This document shows positions 7,793 through 16,632 of a stretch of 64,000 nucleotides of DNA, one piece after another. Source of the DNA: Chromatiales bacterium (GTDB lineage Bacteria > Pseudomonadota > Gammaproteobacteria > Steroidobacterales > GCA-2729495); NCBI GenBank assembly GCA_024234935.1, contig JACKNI010000001.1, positions 868,001 to 932,000 on the forward strand, in the 5' to 3' direction. The notes beneath the pieces were generated by a model that saw only the letters and a program-made list of their open reading frames with translations, ran no database searches and was not told the origin of the DNA. Within the stretch, counting starts at the first letter, position 1. Each line of letters begins with the position of its first letter. A program made the position numbers and the translations under genes.

Positions 7793-9469
7793 ATGCGCAC
7801 CAGGCGCAACCAGAGCAAGAAAAGCACGCCGCCCGCGCACCGCGCGGCGCACACACAACCCGCAACCGGTCATGAGCGGCTGGTCGCATCCACGCTTGCA
7901 GGCATGGCCCTGTTCGCCGTGTCCCCGGCCGGTCACTCGCTGAGCCTCGGCGAGATCACCATACACTCCAGCCTCGGGCAACGTCTCGATGCCAGCGTCC
8001 CGGTTCAACTGGCCGCCGGTGAATCGCTGTCCGGCGGCTGCATTCAGTCAGGCCGCGGCAGCAATGACCTCGGGCGCGTTCCCGATGCTTCCGTCAGCAC
8101 GCCCGAGGCGGTTCGCCCGGGCACGTACACGCTGCGGATCAGCAGCACCGCAGCGCTTTTTGAACCGGTCTACGCACTGAGCCTGCAGGCCGGCTGCCCT
8201 GGTACCGCTGCCATCACACGACAGTATGTGCTGATGCTTGACCCGCCGGGCATGAACGCTGAGCCGGCTCCGGTGCCATTTCAACCACCGGTTGCGCAGA
8301 CGGGACGGTTGCCGGAAGCCCTTCCTGCCTCGCCTGTCTCCGGAGATGCGCTGCGCACGACGGTACCGCGTGAGCGGCCATTGCGATCGCGCCGCTCACT
8401 GGATGCCGCCAACACACCGGTCTTGCCTGGCACGAGATATCAGGTGGTTGCCGGCGATACCGTATCGTCGATTGCGGCGCGCGTCAGCGGACGCCGGGTG
8501 AATCTGTGGACGCTCGCTGGCCAGATTTTTGCTGCCAACCCGGATGCGTTTATTCGCAACGACATCAACCTGATCAAACTCGGCAGCACAATCGACATTC
8601 CGGCTACCAATGCCCCTGCCGAGGCAATGATCCCTGCTGCCCTGACAGCATCTCTACCTGAACCCGTACCGGTACCGCTGCCAGAACCGGCCCTGTTGCC
8701 GGCTGTCGCACCGGTGCCGGTTGAATCCGCACCCACTGCCGCCACGACTGAAATTGCTGCCACACCGGCTGCCGAGCCAGCTCCGGTCAGCAGGATCTCG
8801 CCCATCAAGGAAACCGCAACCGGTCCTTCGGAACCGGCGATTGCCGCTGTCGACACACCTGCCGGGACCGAAGCCAGTCCGCTGGCTGCCACTGCCGCGG
8901 GCATCACCTTCGGCCTGCTGATCAGCGCCCTGCTCTGGTTCCGCAACCGGCTGCCAGCCATCGCCCTCAAGCGCCAGGCAAGACAACCGGTGCAGGCTGA
9001 TTCCGCCGCGGAGGAAGACCCGTTCAGCAGCGCAGCCATAGCCGCCCCGATTACGGTACGTACCGAGCGTGCGGAGCCATCGATCACAGTCCAATGGTCC
9101 GCGCGGCCTGATGATTCACTGTCCAAGGAGTTTACAAGGCGAACCGCAGCTGATTCGCAGACGGTTGCCCAGCCTGCGTCAGCTGCGCATTCCGAGGAAA
9201 TCACCTCGGAACTCGAAAAGCTGTTTGGCGACGACAGCGAGACCCTGAATTCCCCGGCACCCGCGATGCCTTCGATATCCGACGACAACGGTGCGCATGA
9301 TGCGGATGAAAACGACAAGCAGGCCGAGACCCTGCTGCAGGCCCTGTCGCTGCTTGAACGCGACTACGAAACCGAGCTGACCGCCAGCCAGGTGCTGGAC
9401 CTGTCTGCAATGCGCGAAGCGCTGGCGACCGGTACCGACTCAAAGCCGTTCATCAAGAAACCCGACTAG
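7793..9469 (+). CDS. FimV/HubP-like LysM protein
   Basis: A 558-residue inner-membrane protein of the FimV type, which organises cell poles and type IV pilus assembly. It begins with a basic segment and a hydrophobic stretch (about 31-45). The FimV N-terminal domain SLGEITIHSSLGQRLDASVP (about 51-70) follows. A LysM domain (YQVVAGDTVSSIAARV, about 216-270) is followed by a Pro/Ala-rich region, a transmembrane helix near 370-390 and an acidic cytoplasmic tail. It is shorter than Pseudomonas FimV. It lies 165 bp downstream of the FimX-like gene, so the two probably serve the same pilus system. It is convergent with parC, 8 bp apart. Confidence 0.85.
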   Translation: MRTRRNQSKKSTPPAHRAAHTQPATGHERLVASTLAGMALFAVSPAGHSLSLGEITIHSSLGQRLDASVPVQLAAGESLSGGCIQSGRGSNDLGRVPDASVSTPEAVRPGTYTLRISSTAALFEPVYALSLQAGCPGTAAITRQYVLMLDPPGMNAEPAPVPFQPPVAQTGRLPEALPASPVSGDALRTTVPRERPLRSRRSLDAANTPVLPGTRYQVVAGDTVSSIAARVSGRRVNLWTLAGQIFAANPDAFIRNDINLIKLGSTIDIPATNAPAEAMIPAALTASLPEPVPVPLPEPALLPAVAPVPVESAPTAATTEIAATPAAEPAPVSRISPIKETATGPSEPAIAAVDTPAGTEASPLAATAAGITFGLLISALLWFRNRLPAIALKRQARQPVQADSAAEEDPFSSAAIAAPITVRTERAEPSITVQWSARPDDSLSKEFTRRTAADSQTVAQPASAAHSEEITSELEKLFGDDSETLNSPAPAMPSISDDNGAHDADENDKQAETLLQALSLLERDYETELTASQVLDLSAMREALATGTDSKPFIKKPD

Positions 9470-9477
9470 GCTCGCTG

Positions 9478-11757
9478 TCAGGCAGATGGCGCGACCAGGA
9501 TGCGGTCGACCTTGCGCCAGCCTCGTGGCAACAGACCACCGCGCTGGCCACGCGCACCCCGATAGTCCGCGAGATCGCCCGGCTTCAGCGTCATGCTGCG
9601 CTGATTGCTGAACAGCAACAGCGAATCTCCCGGCTCAAGCACGGCGATACTGGTGAGCTTCTCCTCACCTGCCTTGAACTTGCGCGTTGAGATACCGAAG
9701 ATCTTGTTGCCTTTGCCGCGCGCGAGTTCAGGCAGATCGGCGGCCGGGAATACCAGCAGCCGGCCTTCCGAATTGACCGCCGCAACCAGCGCCTTGCCCG
9801 GAAATCCGGTACCACCATACGGCGCGGGAATCAGTACATCAGCGCCCTCGGGTACACGCAGACAGGCTTTGCCGGCCCGGTTACGCGACTGGAGTTCAGC
9901 GAGCTGGACGAAAAACCCGTAACCAGCATCGCTGGCCAGCAGCCAGTGCATGGATGGCTCGCCGATGAGCACGCCGCGGAAACTGGCGCCAGCCGCCGGA
10001 TTGAGCCGGCCGGTGAGCGGCTCGCCCTGGCCACGTGCCGAAGGCAGTGAATGTGCGGGCAGACAGTAGGCGCGGCCGGCATTGTCGAGAAACACGGCGG
10101 TCTGCGTACTCTTGCCGAGTGCCGCAGCCAGATAGCTGTCCCCTGACTTGTAACTCAGCGATGCCGGATCAATCTCGTGGCCCTTGGCCGCACGCACCCA
10201 GCCGCCGACCGACAACACCACGGTGACCGGCTCGCTGCTGACCAGTGCGGTTTCAGCCAGCGCCTGGGCCGCTTCGCGCTCGACGATGGCCGTGCGCCGC
10301 TTGTCCCCGTGTTTCTCGGCCAGCGCCAGCAACTCGTCGCGGATCAGTTTTCGAAGCTTTGCGGCGCTCTTCAGGACCTGATTGAGCCAGTCGCGCTCTT
10401 CTGCCAGTGCCTTCTGCTCGCTGCGGATCTCGATTTCCTCGAGTTTGGCCAGCTGGCGCAGGCGCAGATTGAGAATTGCCTCGGCCTGCACATCGCTGAT
10501 TCCGAATCGTTCCATCAGCACCTCTTTGGGCTTGTCTTCCCGGCGGATGATGCGGATGACTTCGTCGATATTGAGAAAGGCGATCAGCAGGCCATCGAGG
10601 ATGTGCAGACGGTCCTCGACCTTGCCCAGGCGATCCCGCAGGCGCCGCTTGACGGTATCGGTACGGAATTGCAACCACTCGGCAAGCAGCGATTTGATAT
10701 CGCGGATACCGGGCCGGCCATCGAGACCGATGCAGTTCATGTTGACGCGGAGGGTGCGCTCGAGATCTGTGGTGGCAAACAAATGGCCCATCAGCGCATC
10801 TATATCCACCTTGCCGGATTTCGGCGTGATGACCAGGCGCACCGGGTTCTCGTGGTCAGACTCGTCGCGCAGGTCATCGACCAGTGGCAGCTTTTTCGCC
10901 TGCCGCTGGGCCTCGATCTGCTCGAGCACCTTGCTGCCGGACACCTGGAACGGCAGGTTGGTGATGATGATGTCGTTGTCTTCGCGCTCCCAGGTCGCGC
11001 GCAGACGCAGGGTGCCGTTCCCGGTCGCGTAGATCTCGTTGAGTTCCTTGCGCGGCGTAACCAGCTCACCGCCGGTCGGGAAATCCGGGCCCTTGATGTG
11101 CTGGCAGAGCTGTTTGGCCGTGGTATCCGGCTCCTCCAGCAGCCGCAGCACCGCAGTGACGACTTCACGCAGGTTGTGCGGCGGGATGTCGGTAGACATG
11201 CCGACGGCGATTCCGCTCGCACCGTTCAGGAGAATGTTCGGCAGCTGCGCAGGCAGCAGCACCGGTTCGAGCAACGTGCCGTCGAAGTTCGGCACCCACT
11301 CGACCGTGCCGTGATCGAGTTCGTCGAGCAGCGTCGCCGCATAGCCTGTCAGCCGGGCCTCGGTGTAGCGCATGGCCGCAAAGGACTTCGGATCGTCGGT
11401 CGAACCCCAGTTGCCCTGGCCATCGATGATCGGGTAGCGATAGGCGAAGTCCTGGGCCATATGCACCATGGCTTCGTAACACGCCGAATCACCGTGCGGA
11501 TGGAACTTGCCGAGCACATCGCCGACCGTACGGGCGGATTTCTTGTGCTTGCTGGTCGCGCGCAGCCCCAGCTCGCTCATCGCATAGATGATGCGCCGCT
11601 GCACCGGTTTGAGGCCGTCACCGATATACGGCAGGGCACGATCGAGAATCACGTACATCGAGTAGTCGAGATACGCCTTCTCGGTGAAGGTGCGCAGCGC
11701 AAGCTTCTCGACCGGGTCGAACTCGAGACGCGTCTGCATGTTGTCGGAAGCCGTCAT
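9478..11757 (-). CDS. parC: DNA topoisomerase IV subunit A
   Basis: The DNA-breaking subunit of topoisomerase IV, which decatenates daughter chromosomes. The 759-residue length fits ParC (about 750) rather than GyrA (about 875), and the C-terminal region is the short, degenerate propeller of ParC. The active-site tyrosine lies in AAMRYTEARL. The quinolone-determining region contains HPHGDSACYEAMV with the usual serine. It lies just downstream of parE on the same strand, separated by 17 bp, so the holoenzyme subunits are cotranscribed. Confidence 0.96.
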   Translation of the reverse strand: MTASDNMQTRLEFDPVEKLALRTFTEKAYLDYSMYVILDRALPYIGDGLKPVQRRIIYAMSELGLRATSKHKKSARTVGDVLGKFHPHGDSACYEAMVHMAQDFAYRYPIIDGQGNWGSTDDPKSFAAMRYTEARLTGYAATLLDELDHGTVEWVPNFDGTLLEPVLLPAQLPNILLNGASGIAVGMSTDIPPHNLREVVTAVLRLLEEPDTTAKQLCQHIKGPDFPTGGELVTPRKELNEIYATGNGTLRLRATWEREDNDIIITNLPFQVSGSKVLEQIEAQRQAKKLPLVDDLRDESDHENPVRLVITPKSGKVDIDALMGHLFATTDLERTLRVNMNCIGLDGRPGIRDIKSLLAEWLQFRTDTVKRRLRDRLGKVEDRLHILDGLLIAFLNIDEVIRIIRREDKPKEVLMERFGISDVQAEAILNLRLRQLAKLEEIEIRSEQKALAEERDWLNQVLKSAAKLRKLIRDELLALAEKHGDKRRTAIVEREAAQALAETALVSSEPVTVVLSVGGWVRAAKGHEIDPASLSYKSGDSYLAAALGKSTQTAVFLDNAGRAYCLPAHSLPSARGQGEPLTGRLNPAAGASFRGVLIGEPSMHWLLASDAGYGFFVQLAELQSRNRAGKACLRVPEGADVLIPAPYGGTGFPGKALVAAVNSEGRLLVFPAADLPELARGKGNKIFGISTRKFKAGEEKLTSIAVLEPGDSLLLFSNQRSMTLKPGDLADYRGARGQRGGLLPRGWRKVDRILVAPSA

Positions 11758-11774
11758 TGGAATTTCATACCCCG

Positions 11775-13661
11775 TCAGATCTCGGCAAGATTGCCCTTGC
11801 TCTCGAGCCAGGCACGCCGGTCAGCCGAGCGCTTCTTGGCCAGCAGCATGTCCAGCAGCTGTTCCGTGTCGTCCTGTGGCGACATCGTCAACTGTACCAG
11901 ACGCCGCGAGTCGGGCAGCATGGTGGTCTCACGCAACTGCAGCGGGCTCATTTCACCAAGACCCTTGAAGCGCGTTACATTGGGTTTTGCGCGTATGCCT
12001 TCGGCCTGCAGCCGGTCGAGGGTACCCTGCCGCTCGGCTTCGTCCAGCGCGTAGTAGACATCCTTGCCCACATCGATACGAAACAGGGGTGGCATGGCCA
12101 CATAGACATGCCCGGCACGGATCAGCTGGGGAAAGTGCCGGACGAACAGCGCGCAGATCAGCGTCGCGATGTGCTGGCCGTCCGAGTCGGCGTCGGCAAG
12201 GATGCAGATCTTGTGGTAGCGCAGCCCGGCGAGGTCATTGCTGCCGGGCTCGGCGCCGATCGCCAGGCTGATATTGCTGACTTCCTGCGACGCCAGCAGT
12301 TCGCCCTGGTCGACTTCCCAGGTATTGAGGATCTTGCCCCGCAGCGGCAGCACGGCCTGGTATTCCCGGTCGCGGGCCTGCTTGGCCGAACCGCCGGCGG
12401 AATCGCCTTCCACCAGGAAGATCTCGCAACGCTCCGGATCGGTGCTGGTGCAATCGGTGAGCTTGCCGGGCAATACCGGTCCGCTGGTAATCCGCTTGCG
12501 CACCACCACTCTTGCCATCTTTGCCCGCGTCTGGGCAGCAAGAATTGCCCGTTCGGCAATCTGGTCACCGGCATCGGTGTTCTGGCTGAGCCAGAGCGAA
12601 AACGAGTCCTTGACCGCACCGCTGACGAAGGCGGCACATTCGCGCGAACTCAGCCGTTCCTTGGTCTGCCCGGAAAACTGCGGATCCTGCATCTTCACCG
12701 ACAGCACGAACTGCAAGCCGTCCCAGACGTCATCAGGTGCCAGCTTCACCCCGCGCGGCAGCAGATTCCGGAACTCGCAGTATTCGCGCAACGCATCGGT
12801 AAGGCCGGTCCTGAAGCCGTTGACATGCGTACCACCCTGCGCTGTCGGAATCAGGTTGACATAGGACTCGTTGATGGCCGGGCCATCCGGATCCGCCCAG
12901 GCCATGGCCCACTCTGCTTCTTCACGCTGCCCCTTGAGGACCGCGCTGAAGGGTTCCGACGGCAACAGCGCAGTATCCGGCAGACTTTCAACCAGGTACT
13001 GCTCCAGTCCACCCTCGTAGTGCCATTCGAATTTCTGTTCCGGCTTCTCGACCTCGAAGCGGATCTGCAGCCCCGGGCAAAGCACCGCCTTGGCCCGCAG
13101 CGCATGGCGCAGCTCGTTTATGGCGAACTTGTCGGTGTCGAAATACTTCGGATCCGGCCAGAAACGCAGTGTCGTTCCGGTATTGGCCTTGCCGACGGTA
13201 CCGACCTTTTCGAGCTTGCTGGTGCGCTCACCGCCGCGGAAACTCATGTTGTACTCGCAACCGTCGCGGCGTATCCAGACCTCGAGATTCTTCGACAGCG
13301 CGTTTACGACCGAGACACCAACACCGTGCAGGCCGCCTGAATACTGGTAGTTATTGCCGGAAAATTTCCCGCCGGCGTGCAGCCGCGTGAGGATGAGTTC
13401 AACGCCGGGGATTTTTTCGACGGGGTGCTTGTCCACCGGCATGCCGCGGCCATCGTCAGCTACCTGCAGCGAGCCATCGGCGAACAGCGTGACGTCGATT
13501 CGCTTGCAGTGTCCGGCGATGGCCTCGTCGACGCTGTTGTCGATGACCTCGTGGGCAAGGTGATTCGGTCGACTGGTATCGGTATACATGCCCGGCCGGC
13601 GGCGGACCGGGTCGAGACCGCTCAGGACCTCGATATCAGCAGCTTCGTAACGGGCACTCAT
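11775..13661 (-). CDS. parE: DNA topoisomerase IV subunit B
   Basis: The ATPase subunit of topoisomerase IV, about 628 residues, matching E. coli ParE. It has the GHKL ATP site (EVIDNSVDEAIAGHC), the glycine-rich lid YSGGLHGVGVSVVNALS and the Toprim motif EGDSAGGSAKQ. The ATG at 13661 (MSARYEAADIEVL) was preferred to one 33 bp upstream because it gives the family N-terminus. The 157 bp upstream space separates it from the DUF3501 operon and should hold its promoter. Confidence 0.96.
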   Translation of the reverse strand: MSARYEAADIEVLSGLDPVRRRPGMYTDTSRPNHLAHEVIDNSVDEAIAGHCKRIDVTLFADGSLQVADDGRGMPVDKHPVEKIPGVELILTRLHAGGKFSGNNYQYSGGLHGVGVSVVNALSKNLEVWIRRDGCEYNMSFRGGERTSKLEKVGTVGKANTGTTLRFWPDPKYFDTDKFAINELRHALRAKAVLCPGLQIRFEVEKPEQKFEWHYEGGLEQYLVESLPDTALLPSEPFSAVLKGQREEAEWAMAWADPDGPAINESYVNLIPTAQGGTHVNGFRTGLTDALREYCEFRNLLPRGVKLAPDDVWDGLQFVLSVKMQDPQFSGQTKERLSSRECAAFVSGAVKDSFSLWLSQNTDAGDQIAERAILAAQTRAKMARVVVRKRITSGPVLPGKLTDCTSTDPERCEIFLVEGDSAGGSAKQARDREYQAVLPLRGKILNTWEVDQGELLASQEVSNISLAIGAEPGSNDLAGLRYHKICILADADSDGQHIATLICALFVRHFPQLIRAGHVYVAMPPLFRIDVGKDVYYALDEAERQGTLDRLQAEGIRAKPNVTRFKGLGEMSPLQLRETTMLPDSRRLVQLTMSPQDDTEQLLDMLLAKKRSADRRAWLESKGNLAEI

Positions 13662-13818
13662 GGACGGCCCGGCCTGCCGGCAGCAGACTGCCAATGCATC
13701 GGGGCCGCTGAAGACTCGATCACAGCGGAATCCTTAATTATCCAGGGTCGCGCACAACAACGGGCGGAATCTTAGTCCACCCGGAGGATTTATCAACACG
13801 GAACGAAGCGGAAGTGCT

Positions 13819-14403
13819 TCAGTGCAGGTCGGCCAGCAACGACTCGTGCAAGGTCTGGGGAACGTCGTCCACGCGAAGTCTGAGCTGCGGGTGATCCACA
13901 CCAACCGACAGCGCCGCACCGGCACGCAATGCCTTCACTGAGCCTGGCGGCAGCTCGAAACGCAGGAAGTGTACGGCTGAGGTCTTGCTTTCCGTGCTGC
14001 GCTCAAGGTCTTCGTCGGCGATACCAAAAACGACCGGCTCGCCGGCCACCTGCACCCAGATCCGGTCCTCTATACCGACCAGCTGCTCGAGCGCCACGCG
14101 ACGTTCGTCGGGATCCGGATATTCAATGGACAGGGTTGCCTTCCAGTTGCTGCCGTCAGGAATCAGCGGGTTATAGGCCGCCAGCTCGGCTTCGATATCA
14201 GCCGGCTCGAAAATCCGCTCGGCACGCAGCATTTCCTGCACCTGGTAGTGCATGGTCAGCCGGTCTTCAAAGACCAGCGACAAGTGTTCGCCGAGACCGA
14301 GGCGGCGGTGCGCCTTGTGCTCGATGACCCGTTCGCGGAATTCCGGCCGCAGCCGCGCGTAGGTCTCGAGGGGATACAGGTCGTCAACAGTCAGTTTGTT
14401 CAT
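13819..14403 (-). CDS. DUF3501 family protein
   Basis: About 194 residues starting MNKLTVDDLYPLETYARLRP, recognised as the DUF3501 family. There are no membrane segments or cysteine motifs, so it is a soluble cytoplasmic protein of unknown biochemical role. It is the last gene of a three-gene operon after rubrerythrin and the Fe-S oxidoreductase, starting 1 bp after the upstream stop. DUF3501 is repeatedly found next to these two partners, which suggests a shared role in peroxide or iron-sulfur redox handling. That functional link is inference. Confidence 0.85.
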   Translation of the reverse strand: MNKLTVDDLYPLETYARLRPEFRERVIEHKAHRRLGLGEHLSLVFEDRLTMHYQVQEMLRAERIFEPADIEAELAAYNPLIPDGSNWKATLSIEYPDPDERRVALEQLVGIEDRIWVQVAGEPVVFGIADEDLERSTESKTSAVHFLRFELPPGSVKALRAGAALSVGVDHPQLRLRVDDVPQTLHESLLADLH

Positions 14404-14404
14404 G

Positions 14405-15742
14405 TCAGATGCCGTAGGCTTGCCGCAGCAGCTGTATCGGATGCGGATGGGCATCACGGTCGGCCAGACCGGCCACCTGTGCGCCGGCCATCGGGCAGTC
14501 GCTGCAGAAGTGATCCGGTGCCGCCTCTTTCAGCTGATCGACCACCGGCATCGCGATCTTCACCGAAGCGGCGCGGAATTCGGTCTTTACACCGTAGGTG
14601 CCGTCATGACCTGAACACCGCTCGATGGCCTCGACGGTGGTACCCGGAATCAGGGACAGGACATCGCGCGTCTTGAGGCCGATGTTCTGCACGCGCAGAT
14701 GACAGGGCACATGCCAGGAAACCCGCCCCAGCGGTTTGGCGAAGTCGGTGCGCAGCTTGTCGGCCTTGTGGCGCAGATACAGATAATTGAACGGATCGAA
14801 AAATGCCCTGGCGACCGCCTGCACCTGCCGGTCTTCCGGAAACATCAGCGGCAGTTCCTGCTTGAACATGAGCACGCATGAGGGCACTGGTGCGACCAGG
14901 TCCCAGCCCTGCTCCACCCAGCGCGCCAGTTCCGGCACGTTCGCTTCCTTGGCCTTGGCTACCGACTCCAGATCACCCAGTTCGAGCTTCGGCATCCCGC
15001 AGCACTGCTCCGATCCGACCAGCTTCACCTGTATGCCGTTGTGGCGGAATACAGCGACCAGGTCTTCAACCATGGCCGGCAGGTTGCGGTTGCCGTAACA
15101 GGTCGTATAGAGGACCACCCGGCCTTGCGTGCCGTTGACCGGTTCCACAGGCAGATCCGGTGCCGGCGTGCGCGCGAGGCGCTTGCGCGCCGTATCGCTC
15201 TCGTAACGCGGCAGCGGCGCGTCGCGCGCCACGCCCAGCGTCTTTTCCAGCAGCAGACGGCCGGCCAGGTTGTCGTTGACGGCGTTGACCACTTCGGACA
15301 CCACCGGGATGCCGGCGATGCTGCCGACCATGTCGGTCGAAGACAGAATCCGGCTGCGCAGCGATGCACCCTCCTCGCGAAAGCGCACGGCCTTCGCCCG
15401 CAACATCAGATGCGGGAAATCGACGTTGAAGGAATGCGGTGGCACGTAGGGGCACTTCGACACATAGCACATGTCGCACAGATAGCAGTGGTCCACGACC
15501 TCGCCGAACTTGCTCTTCGGCACGCTATCCAGTTCACCGGTCGGGGATTCATCGACCGCATCGAACAGTGTCGGAAACGCATTGCAGAGGCTGAAGCAGC
15601 GCCGGCAACCGTGACAGATATCGAAAACCCGCTCGAGTTCCTTGTCGAGCGCGGCCTTGTCCCAGAATTCCGGCGACCGCCAGTCAAGCGGATGCCGGGT
15701 CGGGGCCTCAAGGCCGCCCTCGCGCGCAGGCTGGTTATCCAT
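14405..15742 (-). CDS. Fe-S oxidoreductase with two [4Fe-4S] motifs and CCG domains
   Basis: A 445-residue protein of the heterodisulfide-reductase/GlpC type. The N-terminal region has two ferredoxin-like clusters, CHGCRRCFSLC and CYLCDMCYVSKC. The C-terminal half has cysteine-rich CCG-type motifs, including VGSEQCCGMPKLEL and SGHDGTYG with adjacent cysteines. Such proteins pass electrons between a cytoplasmic donor and a partner enzyme. Its neighbours, rubrerythrin 8 bp upstream and DUF3501 1 bp downstream, suggest that it supplies or accepts electrons for rubrerythrin, which lacks its own rubredoxin domain here. The exact substrate is unknown. Confidence 0.88.
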   Translation of the reverse strand: MDNQPAREGGLEAPTRHPLDWRSPEFWDKAALDKELERVFDICHGCRRCFSLCNAFPTLFDAVDESPTGELDSVPKSKFGEVVDHCYLCDMCYVSKCPYVPPHSFNVDFPHLMLRAKAVRFREEGASLRSRILSSTDMVGSIAGIPVVSEVVNAVNDNLAGRLLLEKTLGVARDAPLPRYESDTARKRLARTPAPDLPVEPVNGTQGRVVLYTTCYGNRNLPAMVEDLVAVFRHNGIQVKLVGSEQCCGMPKLELGDLESVAKAKEANVPELARWVEQGWDLVAPVPSCVLMFKQELPLMFPEDRQVQAVARAFFDPFNYLYLRHKADKLRTDFAKPLGRVSWHVPCHLRVQNIGLKTRDVLSLIPGTTVEAIERCSGHDGTYGVKTEFRAASVKIAMPVVDQLKEAAPDHFCSDCPMAGAQVAGLADRDAHPHPIQLLRQAYGI

Positions 15743-15750
15743 CTGCGCTG

Positions 15751-16170
15751 TTATTTGCCCAGCGTATCCAGTGCCTTCTGGAAGCGGTTCGCGTGCGAAC
15801 GCTCTGCCTTGGCCAGGGTCTCGAACCAGTCAGCGATCTCGCGAAAACCTTCATCGCGTGCCGACTTGGCCATCCCCGGGTACATGTCGGTGTACTCGTG
15901 AGTCTCGCCGGCAATCGCCGCCTTGAGGTTCTCGGCCGTCGAGCCGATCGGCAGGCCCGTCGCCGGGTCTCCGACAGCCTTCAGGTAGTCGAGATGACCG
16001 TGTGCGTGGCCGGTCTCGCCTTCTGCCGTGGAGCGGAATACAGCTGCCACGTCGTTGAAACCCTCGACATCGGCCTTGCCTGCGAAATACAGATAACGCC
16101 GGTTCGCTTGCGACTCACCGGCGAATGCGGCCTTGAGGTTGCCCTCGGTCTTGCTGCCCTTGAGGTTCAT
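15751..16170 (-). CDS. Rubrerythrin (ferritin-like domain only)
   Basis: A 139-residue di-iron protein that reduces hydrogen peroxide in classical rubrerythrins. The ferritin-like four-helix domain is clear, with metal-ligand patterns FAGESQANRRY, EGETGHAHGH, AGETHEYTDMY and KAERSHANRF. No C-terminal rubredoxin CxxC pair is present, so an external electron donor is needed; the adjacent Fe-S oxidoreductase is the obvious candidate. It is the first gene of the operon, and a perfect 6-bp dyad lies about 60 bp upstream of its start, consistent with regulated expression. Confidence 0.93.
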   Translation of the reverse strand: MNLKGSKTEGNLKAAFAGESQANRRYLYFAGKADVEGFNDVAAVFRSTAEGETGHAHGHLDYLKAVGDPATGLPIGSTAENLKAAIAGETHEYTDMYPGMAKSARDEGFREIADWFETLAKAERSHANRFQKALDTLGK

Positions 16171-16229
16171 ATCAGTTCTCCCTGGTTATTGATCTTATGC
16201 CCGTGCCCCGGATCAGCCGAGACACGTCT

Positions 16230-16246
16230 TTTAGAATGAGTCTAAA
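16230..16246. promoter_or_regulatory. Palindromic candidate operator upstream of the rubrerythrin operon
   Basis: TTTAGA at 16230-16235 and TCTAAA at 16241-16246 form a perfect inverted repeat around a 5-bp centre. It sits in an AT-rich patch between divergent rubrerythrin and xseB, 60-76 bp from the rubrerythrin start. The size and AT-rich arms suit a dimeric repressor such as a Fur/PerR-family protein, but the sequence does not match the standard Fur consensus. Confidence 0.5.
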
Positions 16247-16356
16247 GTTTAAGAGGTCCGACAGGCTCCTGTCAACGCTTGCGGTCCATGGTTTGACCGC
16301 CCGCCGGAGCATATGCAAACCTTAACCTCATCACCCACCTCAAGACCAGTGTCCAT

Positions 16357-16605
16357 ATGAACACAGCGCGCCGCAAACTGCCGGACCTGGAAAAATCCCT
16401 GGCCGAACTTGAAACCATCGTCGAGCAGCTCGAATCAGGCGAACTGGCGCTGGAGAAATCGCTGAAGGAATTCGAACGCGGCGTGCGCCTGAGCCGCGAA
16501 TGCCAGCTCGCACTCAAGGATGCGGAACAGCGCGTTCAGCAGCTGATGGGTGCGGAACTCAAGGACTTTGTCAGCCCGGACGACGAACCGGACGACGCTG
16601 CCTGA
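16357..16605 (+). CDS. xseB: Exodeoxyribonuclease VII small subunit
   Basis: An 82-residue helical subunit that binds XseA in the exonuclease VII complex. The sequence contains the family core LEKSLAELETIVEQLESGEL and the second-helix pattern SLKEFERGVRLSRECQ. It usually precedes ispA and dxs, but here it stands alone and faces a protein-kinase gene convergently. The stop lies 18 bp from the kinase stop, inside a 10-bp inverted repeat. Confidence 0.93.
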   Translation: MNTARRKLPDLEKSLAELETIVEQLESGELALEKSLKEFERGVRLSRECQLALKDAEQRVQQLMGAELKDFVSPDDEPDDAA

Positions 16606-16632
16606 GTGCGTTCTTGCCGGCGCTCAGGCAGC
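16597..16632. terminator. Candidate bidirectional hairpin across two convergent stop codons
   Basis: GCTGCCTGAG (16597-16606) and CTCAGGCAGC (16623-16632) are perfect 10-bp inverted repeats with a 16-nt loop. Each arm encodes the final Ala codons and the stop of one of the two convergent genes, xseB and the kinase. There is no T-tract, so it may act as a bidirectional mRNA-end stem rather than a textbook intrinsic terminator. Confidence 0.5.

Noticed and set aside
10177..13340. Long plus-strand reading frames antisense to parC and parE
   Set aside because: They are the mirror of well-identified genes; high GC content leaves antisense frames open, and no protein family is visible in them.
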